Numbered from the stretch's first letter, positions 33,501 through 44,570 are shown. The stretch: 64,000 bases of DNA from Dastarcus helophoroides (GCA_028583605.1 CM053334.1:25687226-25751225); one strand, 5' to 3'. Notes: generated from the letters alone by a model not told the origin. Made by a program: numbers and translations.

Positions 33501-36500
33501 GTATGTGTTCCAAGTAAGTTTCTGATCTAGCATTAAACCTAGGCATTTTGTCTCTCTTGAGATGTACTTCGATCACGATGGAAACTATTAATGAGAACTT
33601 CCTTCTTTTAGTGAATTAAATAGTAACTGTTTTGCTTGAATTAACTCTTAAGCCTTCCTTCTAGCACCAATTGTTAATAATATTTATGGCGGTTTGCTTC
33701 CGGTTTGATATAACTCTGTCATGCCTACCCCTTACAGTAACGACAAGGTCCTCTGCATATCCCTGCGTTTTAATGCCTGAGTTGTGTAACTTTCGAAGGA
33801 GATCGTCCACAACAGTAGACCATAGTAGCCATGGTAGGGGCAATAATACTCCTCATTGAGGACAGCCCTTTACCGCAGTCGCTGTTGCTGAGTCTCTTTC
33901 CAAGTATGTTTTGATTCTTCTTTCTCTAAGCATGGATTATATCCACTCGGTTGTTGTTGTTGCTTCAAAGCTCTTGTTTTGTGCAGTTCTTTTTATGGAT
34001 TCGTATGAGGTGTTATCAAAGGCATTCTCTATATCGCTGAATGCACAAAGAATAATTTGTTTTGCTGCAAGTGCCTTTTCGATCCTCTTTATGAGGTTAT
34101 GTAAGGCCGTCTTGGTATATTTGCCTGATTGATAAGCAAATTGGTTCTTGTGAAATGGTGCCTGTATTGGGACTTTATTTCTAATGTGAAGATCTATAAT
34201 TTTTTTCTATTCGTTTGAGGAGCAATAAGGTTAGGCTAATAGGTCTCTAAGATTTAGGCTGGACGTTTCATTGTCTTCTAGCCTTTGGGATGAAAACCAC
34301 ATTAACTTTCCTCAGGTTTGAGAAATATACCACAGGCAATAACTAGCTCTAAATAGTTGAGTTAGTGAAGTTGGCAGCAGATGATGATAATCTCATTTTT
34401 TGACATTTAGTTTGTAGTCCCGTTTCGAACCTAATCCTTCTATTTTTATTCATAACCATTTACGCCCCTTTTGTGTCTAATGTGCTTGCTTCCTTTGCTT
34501 TTGCTAATATTTAGATCAATGTTCCTTATATATATATTAAGAAAACTAACACTTTTCCAAAGAAATTTTTGTTCATCCTTAACGTGTATTTGTTGCGTAA
34601 AACTCATAAAAACCTTCAATAATGATGAATTAATACGTCTTCCTTTTTTAAATTACCTGCAGTTCTTGTTTTCAGAGCTTGTCAAAAGAAAAGCCTTCTT
34701 GGATCTTCTTATAGAATTGTCCTACAACGGTACCAAATTAACCGATGAAGAATTGACAGAAGAAGTAGATACTTTCGCGATAGCTGTAAGCATTTTTGCA
34801 ACTGCTACTCTTAGATTTGTTAGATATTAGTCGTAATCTCGAGGTCGCTCTGCAATAGGGATGGAAAAATTTAACTGACCACCGCAAATAAAATTAGGTT
34901 CTTGTTTTTTTCCTAAAAAAACATCAATGCAACTAACATCCCAGTCGAACATATGATATTACCCTACTTCTATCTTTAAAGTTTTAGGTAAATTTCCGAG
35001 GAAAAGTCCAATTTACCTTTTCTAAAAAGAAGTTTCGAGATTAAGGTCAAAATATGGCAAAAATTCAAGCCCTATAGAAAAAAGACAAAAAAAAATAACA
35101 ACTAAATATTCACGTTTTGAGAGAACATTTCCTAAATTATGTTGGAAAATCAATTTAAATAAAAACTTTTAATAAATTAAAAAATAAGTCATCCGGAACT
35201 TAACCGAAAACCGGAAAAAACTCTATTTTTGTGGAAACGAAAACCGAAACGAAACCGATTTGATTTTTTCCCTGGAACGAAAACCGAAAACCGGAACGAA
35301 AAAAATAGTGGTTCGATGCCGTGTTCAAAATAACTTGAAAAATTAATAATGAAAGCTTCCACGGTCAGAGTCAGTAGAGGATATACTTCTTCCGGGATTG
35401 AACAGTGTCAAGGAACTACTAAAAGTGTTCGACGTTTCGCCCACCATCGTAGGAGGCTTCTTCAGGAACAAAGAAATAAAATACAAGACAATATACAAAA
35501 ATAAAAAATGAATAAGGAAAAAAGGGTCCAATTTCAAAACATCAGAGCACAGGTAACTCAGTATATCCACCATACCAGAGGCAAGACTCTTCTTCAGAAG
35601 AAGTATATCCTGTACTAATTTGAAAAATTAGCAAGAAAAAAATATAAATTGCAAGATCAAAATCGAAATTTTGAGAAAACAGTTGTGGTAAATAAAAACA
35701 GAAACAATATAATCCCAAATTAAAATACAAGTCTTGTCCCCTGAAACCAAGAATGATTAAAAAATACAACAAAATTTGATAGCCAAGCTATCATCTTCAG
35801 AGATATACCTTAGAGCATAGAGCAAGCTTTATTGTGTTTTATAATCTTTGTTGGTTTCAGGGAACAAGATTTGTATTTCAATTTTTGAAGATAACCAAGG
35901 ACCAGTCCATGCCACCAAAAGATATGACCCTAATAATAAAAAAAAAGTATGTTTGAAAAGTTCAGTTAAAAATTTAGGTAGGAGAAGATATTTAGAAATA
36001 AGTAACATATATAAATAGTAAGATAACAGTTTCAAAATATTAGGTGACAAATCGGAAATTTCCGAATTAAAATTGTCATAAAAAGGACAATTTTGCCCAC
36101 CTGTGTGTTGGAAACACAATACAACAGCAGTAGGAATGCCTCTGAAAGTGAGTTGCAAGTAACTCAAGGGGATTAAGATCTCTTGAGTACTTATCTACCT
36201 GAATAACTAATTAACAGCTATGAGTAAGAAATATATTCAGCGACCTCACACTGATGAAACCAAGGAATGCCATACCGATTTATGATTTTTTGATTGTCAA
36301 CATTTCCAACTGCAGCGCTTTCCATTGTTCCATTACAGATCATTTAATTGAGGTAAACATTTACATTTAAAAAATAATTAAACTATTACATGCAATTCAA
36401 AATGTTTTCAAAATTAATGTAAGCCTTTCTTTTCTTCTTTAAAGTTTCAAAATGTTACATGGAAAATGAAACTCCACTTATCGGAATTCCAGCTCTCCAC

Positions 36501-39500
36501 CAGTTGTCTGGATTACATTAGGGAAAAAAATCAGTTTATTACTTCATAATTTCTGACGTCAAAAAAATAGTCCTCAATTTTAAACATAGCATCTATCCTC
36601 GGGAATGAAGACGAGAGTTTGAAGAGGAAAGCGTCTAAAAAATCAGGAGACAAACATTTTGATGAGGTCGTATTCAAGTGGCACTGATAATTGGAGCTGA
36701 ACTCTGAACTTTTAGGGTAAAACTGCTTAAGTCAAGTTTTTGAGAAATTCAACTTATGCCACTGTTGCATGTTACCTTTCACGATTCTACAGGGACATTT
36801 TAAGTACCCCGTCCGAGAAATAAAGGCAATTTTGCATACATGCGTTCTTAAGTTTTTATTATTTATGAAAGTACAAGCAAGTTTCATTTTGGCAATATCT
36901 CAGATATATAAATTATAACTTAAGCACTTTTACCCTGTAATCACAAAAGAAATCTATATACAATTACTGTATGTAGATTTTTTTTAATAACCGGGTAAGA
37001 AATTTACATTTAAAATGTTACGCTTAGGGTTCAGACACTTCAGCTACTACAATCTGCTTTGTTCTAACTATGATGGCAATGCATCCCGAAGTGCAGGTAA
37101 GTACTCTGGTTAAAATATATTTATTGCAAAACAATCGCACCAGCATTTTTACAGCAAGCTATTTATGAAGAAATATTGGACCTACTTGGACCTAGTAAAG
37201 AGATAACTTATCAAGATCTATCAAATTGTAAATGTTTGGAAAGAGTCATTAATGAAACACTCAGACTGTTTCCACTAGGAGCATTCTTAGTAAGAAGTGT
37301 CGATGCAGATGTGGATTTGAGTACGTTATAAAATGACAATTTTATTATTTTAAAATTTTACATTAAATTTTGAGACCAAATCATCTTAAACAATTTTTAT
37401 TGGGTTAAATTTTTCCTCAGATTGATTTCATATTTTTACACGATGTAACCATTTCACTTCTAAAGAGTAACAGGTATTCATTTCACTTATCTGCAGAAAG
37501 AGTTTTGCTTCTGATATGATTTACAACTTAGTTACCATGTTTTTATATGTTGTTTATTTTATCGTTTTATTCCATTTCAAGAGAGTTCCGTTTTTGACCA
37601 TACCAAGGAGCCATACTAGTCTTGAATCTTGATTTTCAATTTCTCTGCAGAAGAATTAGCATCTAGTCTAACTGACATATGAGTTACTGCGTTTCTTGAT
37701 GTTGAATTCTGGTTTCGTTTAACCTTTCTTATCACAGAGGTTGCTCTCTTCCATGGGTAACAATTGGGTTTCTGTCCCCTCCTCTTATGACTTTTTTGTT
37801 GCTTTGTGTTATTTCTTGTTGAAACGGATTTTACCTCTGCTTTAAAGTTTGTTAATCATTTTACTTTCCTTACGGAACAGTTGTGCTTATGATATGCGTA
37901 ACAGCTAAGCTGCTGAGGTCTACTAAACGATAAAACAGTCAAAAATAAAAACCGATTATTTCGTCAAGATCAAAAAAGTTTCACTTTTGATACGTTTGAT
38001 CTACTGAGTACAATGTCTCCAATTTTAATTTTTATTACATCTCCATTAGAGAAAAGATTAGTCTCTGATAAAGGATTACCAGTATTTACTGGTAATCCTT
38101 GTTTTACTTTCTTTAATTTTAATTGTCATTCCACATTTTCTGGAGAAGGGCGGCTGTGGGAATATTTCACATACCAAGTTGCGCTATTGATCTTGTTTGC
38201 ATTTCTGAAGATTATCCTGAAGGAAGGATAAATCCTGAAACATCAAAAACTTAGTTCTTTGGTACGTTTTCATTTAACAATACGTACTTATACTGAATCT
38301 CACTCTTTGAAGCTACCAAGACCTGAACTCTCTCAGCGAATGTTTCTCAGAATATTCTTCAAAATTTTAACTGCAGTTCTTCCTTATTATCTTGCATTTT
38401 TAATTTAGAAAATGGATACATCCTTCCACAAGGCAGCTCTGCATTGCTTGGAATCATATGTATGCACAGAGATCAAGATATTTGGAAAAACCCATTAGAG
38501 TTTGATCCAGACAGGTTTCTTCCAGAAGAAGTAGCCAAACGGCATCCGTATACGTTCCTTGGGTTTTCAGGAGGACCAAGAAATTGTATAGGTAAATAGT
38601 TAATTTAGTTTTACATGAACTAGAATCAAACTCGAAACATAAACCTTCTGAAATATATCCATTTGGTATTATACGTACTTATTAATAGGTAACAAGTGTG
38701 TTCAACATTATAACATTAAACATTATTAAAAGGAAGCATCCAAGGAGATAAATTTTAAAAAACCAAATTCATTCTAGATATTCCGATTTCTAACTTAAAA
38801 TTTGTTATTTTTCTAAAAATTCTTCTTTAATCAGGACCATTAAAATCAATTATGGTAACAAAATTTAATTATAAAATTTATATTAGTGATTGTGTAAGGA
38901 ATTCTCCAGATATATTTGACAATGGAAAGCGGCCGTGAGAATGTGTCATACGGCATATAAGCGCTCCAGACGTTTCCGCAAGCGATAATCTTATCTGTAC
39001 GGAGATCCATCTAGAAAACCGAAAGGGTATAAATACGCAGTTGTCTTTTCCTCAGACAGCTAATTAAACAGTGTTAGTGGGAAGTCACTCGGTTGTTTAG
39101 TTAATTAAGTCAGATAGTTAAATAGTCTGAATGTTAAGTAAATCAGAATTGCAGTGTTCCGGAATAAGTTTGAATTAAAGTGTTTACAATTCACAAAGTT
39201 TTAATTATCAAACCGAGAACCCGCAACAATATTGATAGAGAAAACTAAAGAGTCTATGTATTCATCTAAAACTGTCAGTAAAAAAGTACAAATTCCGAAA
39301 AAAATTTCAAAATTTCAAACAAAATTTGTCCAAATTTCAAGTTGTTTTCTTTTTTGAAATTAAATTTTCTTTTGATCCCGCAATTTCATTGCTAAGTATA
39401 AAATTTCTAATTTACAAAATCCTATCTTGCTAGATCCATGTTTCCGGACTATACATTTGTGGGGCAAATTAATGGGATTGGAAAAATTCAGTTGTTTTTT

Positions 39501-39839
39501 AAAAATATGTGATAGTTTCCATTCGAAGTTATTTTACCAGAAGTAAACTAAACATAATATGACAGGAATACTTTCTTAAGGGAATTGTCCTATTAATTTT
39601 TTTTTATTATTGTAGGTAATCGATACGCAATGATGACCATGAAAACTGTCATAGCTAGCCTTGTTAGGCACTTCAAGTTTAAAACAAATTACAAATCAGT
39701 AGAAGAAATCAAATTAAAATCAAATGTAATTCTGAGACCTGCAGATGGATATAAAATCAGTGTAGAATTAAGGATAATAAATAGTTTAAAAATATATGTC
39801 ATAATTAATTTGCCCTTTTCCTTCCTAGAGTTAACTTGA
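21512..39839 (+). CDS. Cytochrome P450 family 4 (CYP4-like), gene 2, complete, 11 exons
   Basis: Predicted microsomal monooxygenase of 542 residues. Exons: 21512-21737, 22215-22415, 22471-22656, 28230-28296, 30957-31083, 31770-31839, 34676-34785, 37028-37096, 37155-37320, 38409-38591, 39616-39839 (TGA). All introns are GT-AG and in phase. The start at 21512 places about 20 residues before a hydrophobic anchor (roughly residues 20-43), then basic residues and the hinge VPGPFAWPLIG, which is the standard microsomal layout; the frame is open upstream but has no family similarity there. Motifs: WKKHR in the C-helix, AGSDTS in the I-helix, ETLR in the K-helix, FDPDRF, and the heme loop FSGGPRNCIG. 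It ends with 21 extra residues compared with gene 1, caused by one inserted base at the ancestral stop. Substrate unknown; CYP4 enzymes commonly hydroxylate fatty acids, hydrocarbons or xenobiotics. Confidence 0.92.
21941..22170. repeat. Foldback family F1, two arms, copy 2
   Basis: Inverted arms: GAAATCAAGAAAGATT..AACGCGTTTCGATAGC on the left, and GCTATCGAAACGCGTT..AATCTTTCTTGGTTTC on the right, bounded outside by TTGAAATACAAA and its inverse. It lies in the first intron of gene 2 (21738-22214). Confidence 0.8.
22000..22040 (-). ncRNA. Hammerhead-like motif in foldback F1 copy 2
   Basis: Minus strand: CUGAAGA, one extra U, a six-base-pair stem II (GAUAGC/GCUAUC), GAAA, short stem III and triplet GUU. 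Stem I pairs poorly here (CUCU against AAAG), so this copy may be inactive. Confidence 0.45.
22860..23260. repeat. AAATTTCGA-type quasi-repeat
   Basis: Purine-rich runs of GAAAAA, TCAAAATTTC and AGAAAAAATAG words in the gene 2 intron 22657-28229. Confidence 0.6.
23270..23475 (+). repeat. Dispersed repeat, copy 2 (GACTACA..ACCGGTTTCGATC family)
   Basis: Matches 43590-44130 in inverted orientation: CAGCCCTCCAGGCGTGTATA, AGCGAAGCGGTTGCTCT, CCAATAGGTTTGAACATTTA, GAAGTTTGGAAACCAAA. It partly matches 895-1090. Confidence 0.7.
23800..24400. repeat. AAATTTCGA-type quasi-repeat
   Basis: Long field of AAATTTTGA, CGAAATTT and GAAAAAGGCAAAT words. The minus-strand open frame of 122 codons here is a by-product of this composition. 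Confidence 0.6.
24950..26370. other. Gene 2 intron 3, middle part, nothing recognised
   Basis: No ORF with family similarity, no inverted arms. A-rich runs occur at 26120-26310. Confidence 0.45.
26438..26500 (+). pseudogene. Possible reverse-transcriptase scrap (FADD motif)
   Basis: One frame reads ILGFADDVLYVLETEKK, which looks like the YADD/FADD active-site strand of a reverse transcriptase. No other RT block was found around it. The flanking 26500-26780 is richer in GC than its surroundings and is unidentified. Confidence 0.4.
26800..28020. other. Gene 2 intron 3, 3' part, nothing recognised
   Basis: Short open frames on both strands have no recognisable family; no repeat arms were identified. 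Confidence 0.4.
28450..30415 (-). pseudogene. Jockey-like non-LTR retrotransposon, copy 2, with internal deletion
   Basis: Antisense in the gene 2 intron 28297-30956. A T-run at 28453-28468 marks the 3' poly(A) end. Minus-strand order: endonuclease C-terminal half (30395-30072, FFGDFNVHNIPWL and LVDLFLTNSP, with SDHKLA), linker (29962 down), a direct junction DFDRKM-VINIEILKYLEE near 29753, RT fingers (GFRQQRSTGD), then the C-terminal part 28816-28499 (YRTFKLWNSLPNEIF). Compared with copy 1 about 520 bp (equivalent to 11078-11597) are missing at that junction, yet the frame continues. It keeps more 5' sequence than copy 1. Confidence 0.78.
32150..34430 (-). pseudogene. Non-LTR retrotransposon of the RNase-H-bearing type, decayed
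   Basis: Antisense in the gene 2 intron 31840-34675. On the minus strand: RT palm near 33843-33661 (LLWSTVVDDLLRKL, GIKTQGYAEDLVV; the YADD motif reads YAED), a central region with RNase-H-like blocks on the minus strand (about 32570-33100), then the C-terminal zinc-knuckle-like segment 32541-32167 (LITGLFIGHCTLRCHL, CRFCNEDKETAEHLLCTC). This C-terminal CxxC..H..C text after an RNase H domain is typical of I/R1/LOA-type insect LINEs. Stops and frame shifts are present. Confidence 0.72.
35190..35312. repeat. Short tandem quasi-repeat of CGAAAACCG words
   Basis: ACCGAAAACCGGAA, GAAACGAAACCG and GAACGAAAACCG follow one another with little else between. Confidence 0.6.
35368..35620. repeat. Inverted-repeat segment enclosing a hammerhead motif
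   Basis: CAGTAGAGGATATACTTCTTC at the left is inverted at about 35600-35620 (GAAGAAGTATATCCTGTACT). Gene 2 intron 34786-37027. Class unknown. Confidence 0.5.
35426..35470 (-). ncRNA. Type I hammerhead ribozyme motif
   Basis: Minus strand: stem I UGUUC/GAACA (5 bp), CUGAAGA, one extra A, stem II GCC(U)CC against GG(U)GGGC, GAAA, minimal palindromic stem III (ACGU) and the preferred cleavage triplet GUC. The only departure from the consensus is the extra base after A9. Confidence 0.6.
35719..35925. repeat. Foldback family F1, copy 3, decayed
   Basis: CCCCTGAAACCAAGAATGATT..TAGCCAAGCTATCATCTTCAG and the inverse arm ending TTGGTTTCAGGGAACAAG. The hammerhead GAAA box is lost in this copy. Confidence 0.75.
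36150..36360 (+). repeat. Diverged copy of arm A' of the crossed hammerhead element
   Basis: Aligns by eye with about 14720-14920: GTAACTCAAGGGGATT against GTCACTTAATGGAGGTT, CTTGAGTACTTATC against CTTGGATACTTATA, CTGATGAAACCAAGGAATGCC against CTGACGAGGCCAAGGAAGGCC, and the ATTACAGATCATTTAATTG end. The CUGAUGA box is kept; the GAAA box is not. Confidence 0.55.
38885..39228 (+). mobile_element. Solo LTR of a retrotransposon
   Basis: 344 bp ending ..AACCCGCAACA, with TATAAATA at 39028-39035 and a CTCAGACAG start-like site about 20 bases later. The pentanucleotide ATATT flanks both sides (38880-38884 and 39229-39233). The terminal 90 bp recur, inverted, at 2018-2105. It lies in the last intron of gene 2 with no internal retroviral-type genes beside it. 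Confidence 0.6.
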
Positions 39840-39845
39840 AAGCTT

Positions 39846-39851
39846 AATAAA
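39846..39851 (+). terminator. Candidate polyadenylation signal of P450 gene 2
   Basis: AATAAA seven bases after the TGA stop. It is the only obvious signal before the mariner element that begins at 40068. Confidence 0.45.
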
Positions 39852-40067
39852 GAACATTGTGAAATTGAAAGCAGAAATTTACGAAAGCTTGGTTATAGTT
39901 ATGGATTCTAGAAGAAGGATGCAGCACTTTGTTTTATTTACTGACAAAATGAGCAACAAAAGTAGCATCTATAAAGAAGGTGGGTGACTTAATTCTTCTT
40001 AGACTATTTCTCTCTGTTTCACTGAACACCAATTTTTCGTTAATTGCCATTTATTAAGCTTGCAATA

Positions 40068-41342
40068 CGAGTGTAAATCAAATATGAACGGGAATTTCTA
40101 TAATGTCGCCATCCAAAGAGTGCGCATACTCTTATACATGTTAGGTGGGGACATCACGTGAATTCCTGCGCTCAAGCGAATTCCGTTCTCGCTGTTCATC
40201 AGTTGTAAATACAATGAGTGAGCAAGAGGATTCATTCCGCACGTTACGCAGCGAATTATTATTACATTGCTTGCCATTGAAGGTTTAAAGCTCTTCAAAA
40301 TTCTTCATAGACTAGAAGCATAGTTTAGGGAATACTTGTTTGAAAAAAAAACTCAAGTGTATGAATGGCACAAGAAATTTATGAAAGGACGAACTCAAGT
40401 TGAAAATGAACCCCATGCCCGTCGCATCGGACCTATGTGACTGCGGACAAGATTAACTATGTTGAACGCCTTTTGGAAGGTAATCGCCGTTGAAATTGAT
40501 GAAATTGCAGTTCGGATAGGGATATGCTTTGGGAGTGCTCAATTCATCATTACAGATGAGCTAAGGTTTCAAAAAATTTCTACCTCGTCTTTTGACTGAA
40601 GAGGAGAAACAACAACTTCTACAGATTTGTCAGTGCCATCTTGAACGTTTTCAACGTAAGGGTGATGGTTTTTTTGGAACGTATCGTTTCGTGTGATGAG
40701 AATTGGGTCCACCTTTACACCCCTGAATCTAAACAAGCAAGCATGGAGTGGGGGAGAAGGGGGAAAGGTGCATCCGTCAAGGCAAAAACTCCCCTCTCAA
40801 CTGAAAAGATTCTTGCGACAGTGTTTTGGGATTTTAAAGGAGTTGTGAACGACGATTTATCTGCATGAACGTCAGTGCGCTTAATGCTGCCTACTACTGC
40901 CAGCTATTGGATGAAGCAAAACGTGCATATCGGACGGAAAAGGCGCGAATTTATGGTGACAAATGTGATTTTGCTTTACGACAATGCCTGCCCCTGCTCA
41001 GCCAATCTGACAAAAATTAGAGGAAATGCATTGGTCAATATTAGAACACCCTCCTTATAGTCTCGACTTAATCGCCATTCGATTATCATATGTTTGGGCC
41101 ACTCACTGAAAGAAGCTCTAGAAGAAAAACGATTCCATATTGATGCTGCTGTTGAGACATTTGTGCGCAATTTACCGCAAACACGCCTCACTTCATTTTA
41201 TGATGATGGCGTTAAAAACTCTTAATCCGTTGGAAAAAAAATCAGGAAATTATGTAGAAAAATAGTTAATAACCTTCAGGTATGTATCTTGCACCAATAA
41301 ATTTTAAAAAACAAATTCCAGTTCATATTTGATTTACCCTCG
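40068..41342 (+). mobile_element. mariner element, full length, inactivated
   Basis: 1275 bp between TA dinucleotides, with inverted ends CGAGTGTAAATCAAAT..ATTTGATTTACCCTCG. The transposase frames are broken: HTH part from about 40249 (AIEGLK.., EILHRLEA-like, VYEWHKKFMKGRTQ), first catalytic Asp in SCDENWVHLYTPESKQ (about 40690-40740), second in ILLYDNACP (about 40970-40990). An extra A near 41072 shifts the frame before the third Asp box (CDYHMF in the sister copy). It begins 229 bp after the gene 2 stop. Confidence 0.85.
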
Positions 41343-41844
41343 TATATCGGAATAACAGCGTCTGCAGCTCTAAAGTTTTCTTGAAAGACTACAAATAAGC
41401 GACCTGAAAGATTTTTGGATTTCTCCTATATTATCATTTTCTATGCAATTATTATTAATGGGAAGTATGTTAATAATTTAAACAATGAACTATGATGGTA
41501 TATAATGTAAATTGGGAATTGGGGAATTTTGGAAAAAATTCATTACTTATTTAACAAACTAGTGTATTAAAAATAAAAGATTTTGCCTCTCACCTTTTAA
41601 CATATGAGTTGATAAACAATTATATTTTCGTCAATTGTGTATTTTGATTCAAATCAAGAGTATTAAGTTCTTTTTGTTTTATTCATATTATGTTTGGCTG
41701 CATTGTAGTTTTTTTAATGTAAAGACAGGTATTCAAAGTGACTTTGATTTTGTCATGGAAAAGTTTTCGAAACGATACTAAAGAAGCAGTTGAACATCAC
41801 GAACAAAATAAAATAATTTTAATATCATCAGATAGCATGCAGTA

Positions 41845-42751
41845 CGAGGGTAAATCAAATACGAACTGGAATTTGTTTTAGAAAATTTATTGGCACAAAT
41901 TACATATATGAAAGTTATTAACTATTTTTCTACATGATCTCCTGATTTTGTTATGCATTTTTTCCAATGGATTGGGAGTTTTTTAATGCCATCATTATAA
42001 AAAGAAGGGAGACGTGTTTGCAGCCAATTGCGCACAAATGTCTCAACAGCAGCATAACCATGGAATTGATCATCTCCTAAAGCTTCTTTCAGTGGCCCAA
42101 ACATATGATAATCGCATGGTGATAAGTCGAGACTATAAGGAGGGTGTTCTAAGTGTTGCTTAATGTATTTACTTTAATTTTTGATGTGTCAGATTGGTTG
42201 AGTGGATGCGGGCATTTTCGTGAAAGCAAAATCACATTTCTGACCGAAAATGTGTGCCTCTTCCGCCGATACGCACATTTTGCTTCACCCAAGAGCATGG
42301 CAGTAATAAGTAGCATTAACCGTACGACGTTTATGTAGAAAATCGACTGGCACAACTCCTTTAAAATCTCAAAATACTGCCGCAAGAACCGACGACGGGT
42401 ATGGAGTTCATTTTCATTAAGTTCGTCCTTCCAAAAATTGTTTGTGCCATTCATGAACTTGAGTTTTCTTCAAACAAATATCCCCAAACAGTGCTTCTAG
42501 TATATCAAGAATTTCAGCAGGCTTTACACCCTCAACGGTAAGAAATTTAATAATAATGCGCTGCGCTACGTACGGATAAACTTCTTGCTTACTCATTATA
42601 ATTTACAACTGACGAACGGCGAGAAGGGAATTCGCTCGTGGATAGAAAGTTACGGGATGTTTTCAACTAACATGTCTAAGAGTATGTGCACACTGCCGAC
42701 GGTCTCATGGCGACATGATAGAAATTCCTATTCATATTTGATTTACCCTCG
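41845..42751 (-). mobile_element. mariner element, internally deleted, inverted relative to its neighbour
   Basis: 907 bp between TA dinucleotides with the same ends as the copy at 40068-41342. Minus-strand frames run from the HTH linker (FWKDELNENELHTRR) straight into FLRQYFEILKELC, so about 370 bp including the first catalytic Asp are missing. The tail keeps SLDLSPCDYHMFGPLKEAL with the third Asp, up to 41922. Confidence 0.85.
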
Positions 42752-42759
42752 TATTTTTG

Positions 42760-43580
42760 TTAGAGTAGTCTCCTATTTTGACCGACGTTTATTACGAAAT
42801 GAATGCAAAGATCGTCTATTAACGGAAAAACCAAGCAATAATAAACTATTTTGCATGCATTATATTCAACTTCATAAATTCTAAGTTCACGGAAAAATAT
42901 GTTAATTCTTTTGCTGATGTATTAAGGTAAATGCTATTTAAAATTCAAGGTAACCATTAAAAATGTCACTTAATCAGAGTCATTTAGTTGCATTTGCTAA
43001 AAACATTTCGTAGGGCTTCTATTTTAAGTATATATATCTTGTGTATATTAAGTTATCCTTAATACAGGACATCTATGTTGTTCACAAGGATTGTCGTAAA
43101 AAGAAAATCTAGCTTTTACTAAATCTAGCAAAAGCATTCCCTAACTCAGAATCCTTTACTAATAGAAAAATCATGCTTTGATAACAATCATTTGTGCAGG
43201 ATTTTTTACATCGGGTATGACACCCTTTTTAGGGCTCTGTATCTTAAAATGGAAAAAGAAACGCTTATAATCTAACTCTCCGTGTCTGCCACAAAGAGGT
43301 TTTCTTCGAAAACTTATGTAACGTAGAAATTTGAAATTTTGCACAGCGTTAATTCTTGATGACCCACCTAAATACCGCCAGCCAACGATTAACGATTAAA
43401 GAAAGAAAGTATTTCATAATAATATGGGGGGTTAATTTAGTCTCCTAAAAATCAAGTTTTATTTAATATATCGCGTGAGGTATCATTTGAAAGAGCCACC
43501 TCTATAGATCCTAAAATATATTTTTTTTAATTTTCGGTCTTATCGTCTAAAAGATACAACTTAAAATGCTTAAATTTGTC
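42760..43580. other. Intergenic, nothing recognised
   Basis: AT-rich spacer with no recognisable ORF or repeat arms. Confidence 0.5.
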
Positions 43581-43589
43581 TTTTACATT

Positions 43590-44130
43590 ATTTTATTTAG
43601 ATAATTATTTTCGGAGTCAGCCCTAGTTTATTAAACTGTAAGCAGCGCAGTCATTGCGGTTGGAGCTCTGTTAGGAAACCGCCCTTTGGTTTCCAAACTT
43701 CGAATCTAATAAACGTTCAAACCTATTGGACTGTGCACTAAAGTCCTTATCTTCTGGGACCTTTATATAGAGCAACCGCTTCGCTAGGCGTTTGGGTTTC
43801 AACTATTGATAATTCAGTTAACTGTGATTCACTATACACGCCTAACATACTATATATTCACTATACATGCTGCTTCACGTCAGTTCAGGTTGTATTCTAT
43901 TTACATAAGTCACTCGTGGGCGTTGACCACAGTTTCTCTGTGGACCAATAGGTGGCGGTAGTATTAAGAATCACACAGTCAACATCCGTTGATTCTACAC
44001 TACTTACTTGACGAAACTTTTATTGCATTCGAGTTGGATATATTAAACTAGCGAAATCTAATAAGATCGAAGACTGTCTTTGGTTTCCAAACTTCGAAGC
44101 TAATAAATGTTGAAACCTATTGGTCGGTGG
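43590..44130 (-). repeat. Dispersed repeat, copy 3, inverted relative to 23270-23475
   Basis: TTTGGTTTCCAAACTTCGAA, TCAAACCTATTGG, AGAGCAACCGCTTCGCTAGG and TATACACGCCT occur in the inverse order of the copy at 23270-23475. A second TTTGGTTTCCAAACTTCGAA block at 44080-44130 shows a partial duplication. Confidence 0.7.
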
Positions 44131-44139
44131 CGTCAGCTA

Positions 44140-44440
44140 AACAATGTCAAAATTCCAAGTTCAGTAAATGTTTCAGGAAAAAAAAAATAGAAAATAGAAA
44201 GTGAGGCTTTTAAAAAATTACAAATATGCTAAAATTTTAGAAACAAATGTCCACATTTTAAGGTTTAGAACAAAATTTTGCACCAGAAATCAAAATCATT
44301 GATAAAAATTAAACTCTTGCAAGATTTTTAATAAATAAATTGAATTTTCAAGAAAAAATATTTAAATTAAATTCGAAATTAAAAGAAAAACCAAGCTCTA
44401 TAATTACCTTTATCGGTTTTGGGAATAAGAATAAAAAGTG
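44140..44440. repeat. AAATTTCGA-type quasi-repeat
   Basis: AAAATTTTA, CAAAATTTTG and AATTTTCAAG words at irregular spacing. Confidence 0.55.
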
Positions 44441-44469
44441 GAGTTTGAATTTTGGGAATTTCATAGAGA

Positions 44470-44510
44470 TCTATATGCTATATAGATATATATATATATA
44501 TATATAATTA
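44470..44510. repeat. (TA)n microsatellite
   Basis: About 40 bases of near-perfect TA repeats. Confidence 0.8.
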
Positions 44511-44570
44511 ATTTTGTTTTAGGATAAGTCGATCAGTAAAGGTACAGGTAAAGAATACTCTTTATCTATT

